Part shown: positions 15,265 through 24,956 of the stretch, in pieces | Numbering within the stretch: position 1 is the first letter of the stretch | Layout: each line of letters begins with the position of its first letter | From: Venatoribacter pacificus | GTDB lineage: Bacteria; Pseudomonadota; Gammaproteobacteria; Pseudomonadales; Oceanobacteraceae | Assembly (NCBI RefSeq): GCF_025318105.1 | Contig: NZ_JAOANI010000031.1 | Coordinates: 62,001-126,000 of the forward strand | Length of the DNA: 64,000 bases | Direction of reading: 5' to 3' | Position numbers and translations under genes: made by a program | Notes under the pieces: model-generated | The model's input: the letters and a program-made list of their open reading frames with translations, nothing else | What the model was told of the DNA's origin: nothing | Database searches by the model: none

Positions 15265-17370
15265 ATGACACAACAAAATGATCTTTTTTCAGAGGAGCCA
15301 ATGGGCTCCTCTGTTTCTTCTGACAGCAGCATTTCGGCGACCAGCGTTAATCAACGTATTGAGCAGCTGCGCCACGAAATTAATCTGCACAATCACCGTT
15401 ATTACGTGTTGGATGAACCCAGTATTCCCGATGCCGAATACGACCGCTTATTACGGGAATTACAGCAGCTGGAAATTGAGCATCCGCAATTAATCAGCGC
15501 CGATTCCCCGACCCAGCGTGTCGGGGCAACACCCCTCAGCCAATTTGTCAGCGTTACCCATGAGCGGCCGATGTTATCTCTGGATAACGCGATGAATAGC
15601 GAAGAATTTTCTGCGTTTTATCAGCGTTTGCAGGAACGCTTAAAAACCACTGAAGACATTGCGCTGGCTTGCGAGCCGAAACTGGATGGCCTGGCCGTGA
15701 GCATTCTTTACGAGCAAGGCTTGCTGGTACGAGCGGCGACCCGTGGCGATGGTCAGACCGGTGAAGACATCACCCGCAATGTCCGCACCATTAAGAATAT
15801 TCCTTTGCGTTTACAGGGCGAGGATTATCCGGCACGTCTCGAAGTGCGCGGGGAAGTGTATATGCCCAAAGCCGGTTTTGAGGCGTACAACGAGAATGCC
15901 CGCGCCAATGACGAAAAAGTCTTTGCTAACCCGCGTAACGCCGCAGCCGGTTCGCTGCGTCAGCTCGACCCGAATGTTACTGCCAAACGGCCACTGGAAT
16001 TCTGTGCTTACAGCATCGGCGTGGTCAGTGACGACATTGTTTTACCGGCAACACACAGCGCTATTCTGGAAAAAGTAAAACACTGGGGCTTACGCATTAA
16101 CGAAGAAATGCGTGTGGTGAATGGCGCAGCCGCAGCACAGGCTTTTTTTGAACAGCTGGGTGAAAAGCGTCATCGTCTGGCGTACGAAATTGATGGCACG
16201 GTCTTTAAAGTGGATGACCTGGCGCTGCAGGAAACGCTGGGCTTTGTTGCCCGAGCACCGCGCTGGGCCATTGCCTATAAATTTCCGGCGGTGGAAGAAA
16301 TGACCGAATTGCTCGGCGTGGATTTTCAGGTTGGCCGTACCGGTGCGATTACCCCGGTGGCACGGTTAAAACCCGTGCATGTGGCGGGCGTTACTGTGTC
16401 CAATGCCACGTTGCATAATATGGATGAAATTAATCGCTTAGGCGTAAAAATTGGCGATACCGTGATCATCCGCCGTGCCGGCGATGTGATTCCGCAGGTT
16501 GTTTCTGTGGTGGCGGAAAAACGTCCGGAGGATGCCCGTGAGATTCAGATTCCGGCGAATTGCCCGGTGTGTGATTCACTGGTAGAAAAAGTTGAAGGCG
16601 AAGCGGTGGCGCGCTGTACCGGCGGGCTGGTGTGTTCGGCGCAGCGTAAAGAAGCGATTAAACATTTTGCCTCGCGCAAAGCCCTCGACATCGAAGGGCT
16701 GGGCGATAAATTGATTGAACAGCTGGTGGATGCCGGATTAATTGACTCAGTGGATGATTTATTTCATCTGACGTTGGAGCAGCTGGCGGGCCTGGAGCGT
16801 ATGGCCGAAAAATCGGCACAGAATATTCTTGATGCTTTGAATGCCGCGAAAAAAACCACGTTAGGCCGGTTTTTATATGCGCTGGGTATCCGCGAAGTGG
16901 GAACGGTTACGGCCAATAATCTGGCGACGCATTTTGGTTTTCTGCAACGCATTATGGATGCCGATACCGAGGCGTTGCTGGAGGTTGCTGATGTCGGTAC
17001 TGTGGTCGCCGCGCATGTGCATAATTTCTTTGCCGAAGCCCATAACCGTACGGTGATTGAACAACTGCAGCAGGTCGGCGTGAGCTGGGTTGAGCAAGAG
17101 CCGGTACAGGCCGATGATTTACCGCTGAGCGGTAAAACAGCGGTCATTACCGGTACGCTGAGCCAGACCGGCATGAGTCGTGATGATGCTAAAGCCTTAT
17201 TGGAACAGTTGGGCGTTAAAGTGGCTGGCAGCGTTTCCGCTAAAACCGATTTTCTGGTGGCGGGTGAGAAAGCGGGTTCCAAACTGACCAAGGCGCAATC
17301 ACTGAATGTTGACGTGCTGGACGAAAATGCATTTCTGGCGTTGCTGGATGAACACGGTATCCGGCCCTGA
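15265..17370 (+). CDS. ligA: NAD-dependent DNA ligase LigA
   Basis: A 701-residue ligase that seals nicks in replication using NAD. Domains in order are Ia (HRYYVLDEPSIPDAEYD near 43), adenylation with CEPKLDGLAVS near 135 (the KLDG lysine is AMP-modified), the OB fold, a zinc finger (CPVC near 433 and later CTGGLVC), helix-hairpin-helix and a C-terminal BRCT (about 620-700). The first ATG is one base past the zipA stop. A second in-frame ATG at 15301 has GAGGAG before it and lies in a perfect 9-bp hairpin, so the true start is not settled. The residues before it are not part of the family core. Confidence 0.96.
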   Translation: MTQQNDLFSEEPMGSSVSSDSSISATSVNQRIEQLRHEINLHNHRYYVLDEPSIPDAEYDRLLRELQQLEIEHPQLISADSPTQRVGATPLSQFVSVTHERPMLSLDNAMNSEEFSAFYQRLQERLKTTEDIALACEPKLDGLAVSILYEQGLLVRAATRGDGQTGEDITRNVRTIKNIPLRLQGEDYPARLEVRGEVYMPKAGFEAYNENARANDEKVFANPRNAAAGSLRQLDPNVTAKRPLEFCAYSIGVVSDDIVLPATHSAILEKVKHWGLRINEEMRVVNGAAAAQAFFEQLGEKRHRLAYEIDGTVFKVDDLALQETLGFVARAPRWAIAYKFPAVEEMTELLGVDFQVGRTGAITPVARLKPVHVAGVTVSNATLHNMDEINRLGVKIGDTVIIRRAGDVIPQVVSVVAEKRPEDAREIQIPANCPVCDSLVEKVEGEAVARCTGGLVCSAQRKEAIKHFASRKALDIEGLGDKLIEQLVDAGLIDSVDDLFHLTLEQLAGLERMAEKSAQNILDALNAAKKTTLGRFLYALGIREVGTVTANNLATHFGFLQRIMDADTEALLEVADVGTVVAAHVHNFFAEAHNRTVIEQLQQVGVSWVEQEPVQADDLPLSGKTAVITGTLSQTGMSRDDAKALLEQLGVKVAGSVSAKTDFLVAGEKAGSKLTKAQSLNVDVLDENAFLALLDEHGIRP
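15291..15312. promoter_or_regulatory. perfect hairpin at the ligA 5' end
   Basis: AGAGGAGCC (15291-15299), loop AATG, GGCTCCTCT (15304-15312). It covers the alternative ATG at 15301 and its GAGGAG, and has T-rich flanks on both sides. It could tune ligA translation or act as a weak attenuator; it may also be chance. Confidence 0.4.
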
Positions 17371-17410
17371 AGCAGGGCGGTGAGGCGATACAGAACAACA
17401 AGGAACAGGC

Positions 17411-18100
17411 ATGACCCGGACTGCTATTCAAATATTGGCATTGGCAGCGTTGCTGTTACTGGTGGGTTGCTCCACCCCGCAACCGAAAAACATCAACAAC
17501 GTTTGTGATATCTACGACGAATATTATGACTGGTATAACGCCTCCAAGGCGGTGAAGAAAAAGTATGGCGTACCGGAGTCGGTGACCATGGCGTTTATTC
17601 ATCAGGAATCGAAGTTTATCGACGATAACCGTCCGCCGCGTAAATGGTATCTGTGGATCATTCCCGGTCCGCGTCCGTCCTCAGCCTATGGCTATGCCCA
17701 GGCCCTGGACCCGACCTGGGAAGAATATATGCGCCTGACCGGTAACTGGGGTGCAGACCGTGATGACTTTGAAGACGCCGTCGATTTTATCGGTTGGTAC
17801 AACATCCGCACCATCAAACGCACCGGTATTCGCCCGCATGATGCTTACAGTTTGTACCTGGCTTATCACGACGGTGCGGGTGGTTATCTGCGTGGCACCT
17901 ACAAGAAAAAGCCCTGGCTGATTCAGGTGGCGAAAAAAGTTGAGCGCCGGGCTAAGCAATACCAACAGCAGTTGGTGCGCTGTCAGGAAGACCTCGACAG
18001 TAACTGGTTCTGGCGCACGCTGTTTGGTCAGGACACTTTCAACAGACCGCCACCTGTTCGTTTAGGCCAGATGCCGAAGGCCATGCCCGACAGAGGCTGA
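17411..18100 (+). CDS. lipoprotein with lytic transglycosylase (SLT-like) domain
   Basis: A 229-residue lipoprotein. The signal peptide ends in LLLLVGC, a clear lipobox with Cys at 20. The lysozyme-like domain follows (about 50-180): VPESVTMAFIHQESKF carries the expected catalytic Glu, SSAYGYAQALDPTWEEY is the SLT Gly-Tyr-Ala-Gln motif, and YLAYHDGAGGY matches the closing motif. It probably cleaves peptidoglycan glycan strands at the outer membrane. AAGGA precedes the ATG. It follows ligA after 40 bases on the same strand and may be cotranscribed. The exact transglycosylase subfamily is not certain. Confidence 0.85.
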   Translation: MTRTAIQILALAALLLLVGCSTPQPKNINNVCDIYDEYYDWYNASKAVKKKYGVPESVTMAFIHQESKFIDDNRPPRKWYLWIIPGPRPSSAYGYAQALDPTWEEYMRLTGNWGADRDDFEDAVDFIGWYNIRTIKRTGIRPHDAYSLYLAYHDGAGGYLRGTYKKKPWLIQVAKKVERRAKQYQQQLVRCQEDLDSNWFWRTLFGQDTFNRPPPVRLGQMPKAMPDRG

Positions 18101-18239
18101 TTGATAAAAAGGTTGTTAAACGACGGCGCTTTGACGCTTTCCTGCTAGGCTTAATTCACAGTCCCGGAGCGGATTGTTGCCATGCGGTGAGGTTGTACGC
18201 ATTTTCCTGGCAGGGTAGGTTGTCTGTAATGGAGTATGC

Positions 18240-20084
18240 ATGGAAGTACTTCCCTGGCTGCTGTTAGCCGTCGTTATCATCAGCGCTGTTGTGTTGCAGC
18301 GCCGCCGTCCCCGCGTATTACCCGCCGAACCGCTGTTTGAACTCAGCCCTGACCCGGTATTGTTGGTGGATAGCCACGGCATTATCCGTATGGCAAACCG
18401 GGCTGTGCACCATTTTCTTGGCTATGACGACGGCTCCATGGTTGGAAGAACCCTGGATATTCTGGTGCCTGAAGAGATCCGCAGTCAGCATCATCATCTG
18501 GTTGCCCTGTTTTTTTCTTCCACTGGCAAGCGGCGGATGAATAACCGTATCTGGATCAACGATGCCCGTGGCCAGAAGATTAATGCCGAAATTCATCTGG
18601 CACTGGTGGATTACGACGGCGAGCCCATGGCGATTGCCAGTATTCTGGATACCAGCACGCTGTGGATGTCTGAACGTAAGCTGCGTGAGCAACATAAAGC
18701 TTACGATGAGCTGTTTGAACACTCGGCTGTGGGTATCTGCAGTGTCAGTCTGGGCGGGCGTTTTTTGCGGGTAAACCGTCGCTTATGTGATCTGCTGGGA
18801 TACAGCGGTGAAGAACTGTTAGAGCGTTGTTTTCAGGACATCACTCACCCTGATGACCTGGAACTGGATATCGGTAACGTGAATGGATTACTGAACAGTG
18901 CCGCCAACTCTTACAGCATTGAAAAGCGTTACCTGCATCAGGGCGGGCACTATTTCTGGGCCAATCTGACGGTCACTCTGATCCGTGATGAACAGAATTT
19001 TCCCGATTATTTTATTTCAGTGATCGAAGATATCAGTAATCGCAAACAATCCGAATTACTGCTGCTGCAGTCAGAAACCAAGTTCCGTACCATCGCCGAA
19101 ACCATCCAGTCGGTGGTGTGGATGTCGACACCGGCGATGGATCAGATGCTGTTTGTGAATCCGGCTTATGAATATGTATGGGGACGCAGCTGCGCCAGTT
19201 TATATGACAATCCGCAGAGTTTTCTCGACGGTATTTACGACGATGACCGGGCGCGGGTACGCGCAGCAATAGAGCGGTATAAAGAAGGGCGCTGGGAAAT
19301 TGAGTATCGCGTGGAGCATCCGCAGAATGGCCTGCGACATATTTTTGATAGCGGTAAAGGTGTGTTTAACAACGCCGGTAAACTGGAATATATCATCGGC
19401 CTGGCGACTGATATCAGTGATCAGGTGAAAGCTAAAGCCGATATGGCACAGGCCCTGGAGCAGGCGCACCAGGCGACCGAACGGCTTAATTTACTGATCC
19501 GTACCGATCCGTTAACCGGCTGCATTAATCGCCAGGCTTTGTATGAAGAGCTGGAGCATCAGCTGGAATTGTACCGCCGCTATCAGACGCCATGCTCGCT
19601 GTTGTTTATTGATCTGAACGACTTTAAAAAAATTAACGATACCTTCGGCCATATCGCCGGTGATGAAACCTTACAGGCATTGGCCGAGCATATCCGCCAG
19701 CATATTCGGGCCACCGATATTCTGGCGCGTTATGCCGGTGATGAGTTTGTGGTGGTATTGCCGCAGAGTAATGTCCGCGAAGCATCGCTGGCGTTGCGCA
19801 ACCTGCGTAATAACGTATTACGCCATCAGACGCCGACGGGGACATTTCCTGTTCATTTCAGTATCGGTTTGGCCTATGTCGGCTATCCCGATGTGGCTGA
19901 CGCTAACAGCTGGATTGAGGTCGCTGACCAGGCGATGTATCTCGACAAATCCGCGCATGCGGGCAGCCATGCGCATACCAGTGCTGAGTCTGAGAACGCT
20001 TCTGGCCATTCTGTTGATATGACGCTGCCGCCGTCAGCGACGGATGCCAATGACCGGGGTTGTGCATCGGAAGACGGCCAGTAA
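18240..20084 (+). CDS. PAS-domain diguanylate cyclase
   Basis: A 614-residue protein with one N-terminal membrane helix (about 4-20), three PAS segments (about 35-145, 155-275 and 280-405; the second and third end in PAC-like stretches such as ISVIEDISNRKQ) and a C-terminal GGDEF domain (about 420-580). The domain has DPLTGCINRQAL, FIDLNDFKKINDTFGH and RYAGDEFVVVLP. The AGDEF form is a known active variant, so it should make cyclic di-GMP. There is no EAL domain. About 40 polar residues end the protein. The signal sensed by the PAS domains is unknown. It follows the SLT lipoprotein after 139 bases, likely with its own promoter. Confidence 0.9.
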   Translation: MEVLPWLLLAVVIISAVVLQRRRPRVLPAEPLFELSPDPVLLVDSHGIIRMANRAVHHFLGYDDGSMVGRTLDILVPEEIRSQHHHLVALFFSSTGKRRMNNRIWINDARGQKINAEIHLALVDYDGEPMAIASILDTSTLWMSERKLREQHKAYDELFEHSAVGICSVSLGGRFLRVNRRLCDLLGYSGEELLERCFQDITHPDDLELDIGNVNGLLNSAANSYSIEKRYLHQGGHYFWANLTVTLIRDEQNFPDYFISVIEDISNRKQSELLLLQSETKFRTIAETIQSVVWMSTPAMDQMLFVNPAYEYVWGRSCASLYDNPQSFLDGIYDDDRARVRAAIERYKEGRWEIEYRVEHPQNGLRHIFDSGKGVFNNAGKLEYIIGLATDISDQVKAKADMAQALEQAHQATERLNLLIRTDPLTGCINRQALYEELEHQLELYRRYQTPCSLLFIDLNDFKKINDTFGHIAGDETLQALAEHIRQHIRATDILARYAGDEFVVVLPQSNVREASLALRNLRNNVLRHQTPTGTFPVHFSIGLAYVGYPDVADANSWIEVADQAMYLDKSAHAGSHAHTSAESENASGHSVDMTLPPSATDANDRGCASEDGQ

Positions 20085-20218
20085 TCCTCTGCTTGCTCAT
20101 TTCAGTTGATCCCTTCGATCAATACGCAGGCTTATCCTTCCGGTAAACCTGCGTCATTCTGTCTGGCATCATTCCCTTTTGGCATCACTCCCTTTTGCGC
20201 CGTTGTCTGCGCATGGTT

Positions 20219-21964
20219 TTACAGCGGATACAGCGCCGGTTTGGTTTGCGTGGTATTGGCGCTTGGACGTTGTTGTTGTTTGAGCAGCGACAGCAGGTTC
20301 TGGCCGTTATAGGCCGAGTTTACCGTGGACGAATACAGATACGCATCCAGCTCCGCCAGTGCGGCCTGAAGCTTTGGCTCAGCCGTAAGTCCGGCAAGCT
20401 GATTCAAGCTGGCAAGGGGTAAGTGCCGGGCGGCTATCGTGGCGCTTAAACCTCCTGCGCTTAAACCACCTGCATTAACCCAACCTAGCAGGGCACTGCG
20501 AATGGCGACGCCATCCCCTTTCTGACAGGCTCTGGTCAACGCCTGCCAATGTTGCTTCAGCGTTTTTTCGGTGTTTTCTGTGGGGTTGTTGCGGCCGTCA
20601 GCGGCGGCTCGCGGCTGATCCTGAATCCGCTGCTGGGCACGCCACCATAAAATGAATAACAGTGCATTACTCAACAGTAAAAGCCCGGCGGCGATCTGCC
20701 AATACAACAGCGTTGGCTGTTCACTTGCGCTGCTGATTGCGGCCGATGTCTGCATTGAGACAGTATCAGTCGGCGCTTCAGGACGGATGGTGGCAGGGCT
20801 GCTCCCCTTGGCTGGCTGCACCTGAATGCTGTGTGCCGGCAGTACGGCGTATTCCAGCGTGCCGCTGCGCGTATTCCACCACGGAATGCGGATCTCCGGC
20901 AGCAGAATACGGCCACTGCTGCCGGGAACCAGAGCAATAGACTGCTCTGAGGTGCCGGTCAGGCCGTCTTCGCTGCTTTGTTCGTTCTGTTGGCTCTGAT
21001 CCGGGTAATAACGCAGGTTATCGACCACCGGCAGGGCAATGGCTGGCAGCTGACTGCCCGGCAGGCCTTTTGCGGTCAGTGTCAGGGTGCGGGTCACCGG
21101 TTCACCGGCCACCCATTGCTGCGGCGGCGTGCTGAAGGTTTCACTGATGCTCAGATTCTGTGCTGGAATCCAGGGCGCCTGCGGATAGTTCGGCGGAATG
21201 GGTTTGATCTGCAGGGTGATGGGCTTGCTGACCGCAGAACCCTGACGGCCGCGGCTCCAGCGGTCATAAGGATTACTTATACGGGCATTAAAGCGCTGGC
21301 CGGGAATGACCAGTTCGCCGCTTTCTTCCGGGAAAATAGCAAAACGGCGTTCGTAGACCCCGAGGCGCTGGCCATCAATGATGGTGGTGTATTGGCGAAC
21401 CTCGCCCAAGGGCTGCACCAGTGCGTCGGTGACCTTAAATTCTGACAGCGAAGCATCTTCATGGCTGACGCTGTAATAGAGTTTTTCGGTGTAAAGAATT
21501 TGTCCCTGCACGTAGTAGTTGCTCTGCTGACTGACTTCAATGTCGAAGAAAAACTCTTTGGCAATCTGTGCTTTAACATCGGCGGATAATTCACGCACGC
21601 TGATGGTAATCGGCTGGCTCTGCTGATCATCAAAACGGATGGGGGGAATGGTCAGCTGACCACTGCGTTTGGCGGTCAGGGTCAGGGTCCATTCGGTAAA
21701 GGATTCGGTTTTGCCGTTGACCGAACGGAACTGGTTAGAACGTTGCTGATTGAGTATCTGAAAGTCGTTTTGCAGCGGAGTCAGGTCGGGCGAGCCAAAC
21801 CCCACCTGCTCGCTGTAACGCAGCATCAGGTTAAAGGTATCCTGCTCGGTGACTTCTTTGCGGTCAACGCTGGCACTGAAAGTGGCTGCCTGAGCCTGAG
21901 CGGCGAACAGCAGCAGCGCCAGCAGCCAGTGAATGCGGTTAAAGACCAAATCGCGCATCACCAT
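20219..21964 (-). CDS. batD: BatD family protein
   Basis: A 581-residue periplasm-facing protein with a signal peptide (LLALLLFAAQAQA), beta-rich BatD repeats (about 25-400), one membrane helix (about 425-445, LLYWQIAAGLLLLSNALLFI) and a cytoplasmic helical tail. Last gene of the MoxR/Bat operon; its start overlaps the end of the BatB gene by seven bases. Bat proteins were named for aerotolerance in Bacteroides, and in general are linked to envelope stress and to MoxR-assisted maturation of complexes. The specific client is unknown. An ATG two codons downstream (21958) is an alternative start. Confidence 0.88.
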   Translation of the reverse strand: MVMRDLVFNRIHWLLALLLFAAQAQAATFSASVDRKEVTEQDTFNLMLRYSEQVGFGSPDLTPLQNDFQILNQQRSNQFRSVNGKTESFTEWTLTLTAKRSGQLTIPPIRFDDQQSQPITISVRELSADVKAQIAKEFFFDIEVSQQSNYYVQGQILYTEKLYYSVSHEDASLSEFKVTDALVQPLGEVRQYTTIIDGQRLGVYERRFAIFPEESGELVIPGQRFNARISNPYDRWSRGRQGSAVSKPITLQIKPIPPNYPQAPWIPAQNLSISETFSTPPQQWVAGEPVTRTLTLTAKGLPGSQLPAIALPVVDNLRYYPDQSQQNEQSSEDGLTGTSEQSIALVPGSSGRILLPEIRIPWWNTRSGTLEYAVLPAHSIQVQPAKGSSPATIRPEAPTDTVSMQTSAAISSASEQPTLLYWQIAAGLLLLSNALLFILWWRAQQRIQDQPRAAADGRNNPTENTEKTLKQHWQALTRACQKGDGVAIRSALLGWVNAGGLSAGGLSATIAARHLPLASLNQLAGLTAEPKLQAALAELDAYLYSSTVNSAYNGQNLLSLLKQQQRPSANTTQTKPALYPL

Positions 21965-23952
21965 AAAACGTCCTCACTTTCCTGATCGGCCTGTTGCCGG
22001 TACTGATATAAAAACTTACGTTGCAGCAGGTTGCCGGGGTTATCCGGCACCCGGTTCAGCCACTGCTGCATGGCCGCCTGTTCTTCGCGGCTGAGGCTGT
22101 TGAGCGGTTGTTCCACGGCGCCAGGCTGCTTTGCCGGGCTTGCATTCTGCTCCTGCGCATTTTGCTGAGCAATGGACTGCGGGGTTTGCTCATCGTCGGC
22201 GTGTTCCTGCTTCTCTCCGGCGCTCTGCGCTGCGCTTTCAGACTGCTCTTCTGATGAATCATCGTCAGGCTGAGCGGCCGCACCGTCCTGGTTTGGTTGC
22301 TGCTTGTCTTTGGCCTGTCGCTTGTTTTTGGCCTGCTGAGCCAGCTTGTCTGCCTGCTGTTGGGCAAAGGCATCATCTGCGCTTTGATCCTGAGCGTTTT
22401 GCTGCTGACCGTTCTGTTGCTGGCCGTCCTGCTGCTGTCCGTTTTGCTGCTGTCCGTTCTGTTGCTGACCGTCCTGCTGCTGGCCGTTTTGCTGCTGTCC
22501 GTTTTGCTGCTGTCCGTCTTGCTGCTGTCCGTCTTGCTGCTGTCCGTCCTGTTGCTGACCGTCTTGCTGCTGTTGCTGCTCTTTCTGTTGTTTGAGTTTT
22601 TCTGCGGTCTCGCGGTTCGCAGCCGCTTCTTTCATCTCTGGATTCAGCTTCAGGGCTTCATCGTAGGCGGCGATGGCTTCATCAGGCTTTCCGGCCTGTA
22701 ACAGGGCATTACCACGGTTGTAATGGCTGATGGCCGTTTGCGGGCCTTCGGCAAAGGCTTTGGCGGCGCTTTCATAATCGCCTGCCCGGTAAGCGGCGCT
22801 GCCGCGCCAGTTCGGGTCGTTGAATGCTTCAGCGGCTTTGGCCGGGTCTTGTTCAAACAGTTCAGCCCCTTGCTGGTCCGGGGTTTGCCACAGGTCTTTC
22901 CATTCCAGTGCATAGCTGTTGTCCGGCCAGCACAAAGGCAGCAGCAACAGGCTGAACAAGACCCCACGGCGGAATAACAGCAGGGCAATGGGAAGAAGAG
23001 CGATGATCAGCCAGTAGCCGGCATCATGCCATTGATCGAATTTGGCAAACGCATTATCGGGATTTTGCGGGTCAAGTTCTTGAGGTTGGTCGGGCAGCAG
23101 GGTATGCCAGTCGCTGTCGTTAATACTCAGCGGTTGCCAGGGGATATTCAGCTGTTGGCTTAAGTCGCGGATGGGGCCGAGGTCCAGTTGCGGCAGCACA
23201 ATGGTGCCGCTGCCATCGCGCAGAAAACCGGCACCGGGCATGGGCACGGGGGCGCCTTCGGCGGTGCCGATGGTGAGAACATTAAGCTGGAAGCGCTGGT
23301 TATCTAATGCCGTACGGATACGCTCAATGTCTTTTGGGATAATGCCATCGGTCAGCAGTAGCAGACGCGCGCGCTGAATGCCGGCATCGGTGACCAGTTG
23401 CTGTGCCAGCCGAATGGCCTTGTCCGGACGGCTGCCGGGGCTGGGCATGATAAAGGGTGACAGCGATGGCAGCAGGTTTTCGATGGTGTCACGGTCATCG
23501 GTCAGCGGCGTGACGGTGTGTGCATCACCGGCATAAACCACCAGGGCGGTGAGGCCATCGGCGCGGCTGCGGACGATATCGGTGACTTTCTGAATAGCGC
23601 GTACCGCCCGTGAGGGCTTCAGATCCTGCGCGCCCATTGAGGCGGACATATCGAGCAAAATCACCAGTGCATCCTGATTTTTCTGCAACGGCTGCGGTAA
23701 TTTCTCCCAGCTTGGTCCGGCCAGTGCAATACAGGCCAGCAGCCAGGCGGCCAATACCCACCACAATCCTTGTTGGCGTTTGTTGCCCGGGCGTTGCTCC
23801 AGCATGTAAGGCAGCAGGTGAGCATCAATAACGCTGGCCCATTGACCACTGCTCAGGGCACGGTGCAGCAGCAGGCTGAAGATAAGCAGCGCGGGAAGTG
23901 CGGCGAGCAACCAGAGCGGGCGCAAAAAATGAAACTGACTGAGCCACTCCAT
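21958..23952 (-). CDS. BatB/BatC-like protein: VWA domain plus TPR and Gln-rich repeat
   Basis: A 664-residue fusion. Two N-terminal membrane helices precede a von Willebrand A domain (about 85-290) with an intact metal site (LLDMSASMGAQ near 95 and LLTDGIIP near 200). A further helix pair lies near 315-350. TPR-like repeats follow (about 375-455, NRGNALLQAGKPDEAIAAYDEALKL region shortened here), then a low-complexity run of GQQQD/GQQQN units (about 460-520) and an acidic Gln-rich tail. BatB and BatC are separate proteins in some bacteria. The start is coupled to the BatA stop by a one-base overlap. The repeat may vary in length between strains. Confidence 0.88.
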   Translation of the reverse strand: MEWLSQFHFLRPLWLLAALPALLIFSLLLHRALSSGQWASVIDAHLLPYMLEQRPGNKRQQGLWWVLAAWLLACIALAGPSWEKLPQPLQKNQDALVILLDMSASMGAQDLKPSRAVRAIQKVTDIVRSRADGLTALVVYAGDAHTVTPLTDDRDTIENLLPSLSPFIMPSPGSRPDKAIRLAQQLVTDAGIQRARLLLLTDGIIPKDIERIRTALDNQRFQLNVLTIGTAEGAPVPMPGAGFLRDGSGTIVLPQLDLGPIRDLSQQLNIPWQPLSINDSDWHTLLPDQPQELDPQNPDNAFAKFDQWHDAGYWLIIALLPIALLLFRRGVLFSLLLLPLCWPDNSYALEWKDLWQTPDQQGAELFEQDPAKAAEAFNDPNWRGSAAYRAGDYESAAKAFAEGPQTAISHYNRGNALLQAGKPDEAIAAYDEALKLNPEMKEAAANRETAEKLKQQKEQQQQQDGQQQDGQQQDGQQQDGQQQNGQQQNGQQQDGQQQNGQQQNGQQQDGQQQNGQQQNAQDQSADDAFAQQQADKLAQQAKNKRQAKDKQQPNQDGAAAQPDDDSSEEQSESAAQSAGEKQEHADDEQTPQSIAQQNAQEQNASPAKQPGAVEQPLNSLSREEQAAMQQWLNRVPDNPGNLLQRKFLYQYRQQADQESEDVLW
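22398..22580 (-). repeat. about twelve 15-bp coding repeats (Gln-Gln-Asp/Asn-Gly-Gln)
   Basis: Units such as CTGCTGTCCGTCTTG recur head to tail on the plus strand, encoding GQQQD or GQQQN on the minus strand within the BatB-like protein. All copies are in frame. Small third-base changes show that it is not a recent perfect expansion. Confidence 0.85.
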
Positions 23953-24956
23953 CAGACGTGACCTCCGGCAGATAAACGACTAAAGCGCTGCTGCAGGGCA
24001 ATCAGCAGGCTGATGATAAACGCGATGGCTAATGGCCAGTGGAAAAGGCTCTGTTGTGGGCGGTAAATCTGCGGGTCTTTTTCCGTGGGCTCAAGGTCAT
24101 CAATAAACTGATAAATCTTTTGCAGCTCTTCGGTATCACGTGCGCGGAAAAAGGCACCACCGGTTTGCCGGGCAATTTCACGCAGGGCATTTTCGTCCAG
24201 ATCCCGTGATGGGTTGACCTTACGTGTGCCAAAGAAACTGGACACCTCCATTACATCGGCACCAAGGCCAATGGTGTAGATTTTTACGCCATTACTGGCG
24301 GCCAGTTCAGCGGCTTTTAATGGCTCAATTTCACCGGCGGTGTTGGCGCCGTCGGTCAGCAAAATCATCACCCGGCTTTGTTCCGGGTTATTCTGCAGAC
24401 GTTTGATGGTTAAGCCGATGGCATCACCGATGGCGGTTTTTTTGCCCGCCAGACCGATCTGAGCTTCGTTCAGAAAGGTGCTGACGGTGCGAGCATCAAA
24501 GGTCAGTGGTGCCTGCAGATAGGCATTGCTGCCGAACAGAATCAGACCCATGCGGTCGCCGCTGCGCTGTTCGATAAACTGGCTGACCACCTGTTTAACC
24601 ACGGCCAATCGGTTGGCGGGTTTATTGTTCAGGCGCATGTCTTCAATTTCCATACTCTGGGAAATATCCACCGCCAGCATCAGGTCACGGCCGGAGACCG
24701 GCATTTGTACGATTTCGCCCATCTGATATGGGCGTGCCAGCGCACCGACCAGCGCAATCCATAACGTCAGTGGCAGCAGCCAGCCACTCAGGTTATTGGT
24801 GGTTTGCCGCTTGCTGCGGGTGTTTTTGCTCAGTTGCCAGGGGCTGAGCGACGGAACTTTCAGTGCCGCCTGTTCCATTTTCAACGGCGGTAAAAAAGCA
24901 CGGATGATCCATGGCAGCGGTAACAGGAAAAAAGCCCAGGGCCAGTGAAACTCCAT
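23952..24956 (-). CDS. batA: BatA-like von Willebrand A domain protein
   Basis: A 334-residue membrane protein. Membrane helices are at about 8-22 and 57-77, then a VWA domain (about 85-285) with the MIDAS residues AVDISQSMEIED near 94 and LLTDGANTAGE near 200, and a C-terminal helix near 305-325. The domain would face the periplasm. Overlaps the DUF4381 gene before it and the BatB-like gene after it by one base each, so translation is coupled. VWA proteins beside MoxR ATPases are thought to help place metal ions or subunits into partner proteins. Confidence 0.9.
   Translation of the reverse strand: MEFHWPWAFFLLPLPWIIRAFLPPLKMEQAALKVPSLSPWQLSKNTRSKRQTTNNLSGWLLPLTLWIALVGALARPYQMGEIVQMPVSGRDLMLAVDISQSMEIEDMRLNNKPANRLAVVKQVVSQFIEQRSGDRMGLILFGSNAYLQAPLTFDARTVSTFLNEAQIGLAGKKTAIGDAIGLTIKRLQNNPEQSRVMILLTDGANTAGEIEPLKAAELAASNGVKIYTIGLGADVMEVSSFFGTRKVNPSRDLDENALREIARQTGGAFFRARDTEELQKIYQFIDDLEPTEKDPQIYRPQQSLFHWPLAIAFIISLLIALQQRFSRLSAGGHV

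Noticed and set aside
20124..20154. Terminator after the PAS-GGDEF gene
   Set aside because: ACGCAGG and CCTGCGT form only a 7-bp stem with a long loop and no T-run on either strand.
22297..22701. Leu-rich 134-residue ORF that looks like a membrane protein
   Set aside because: It is the reverse reading of the Gln-rich repeat in the BatB-like gene; CAG codons read backward give Leu.
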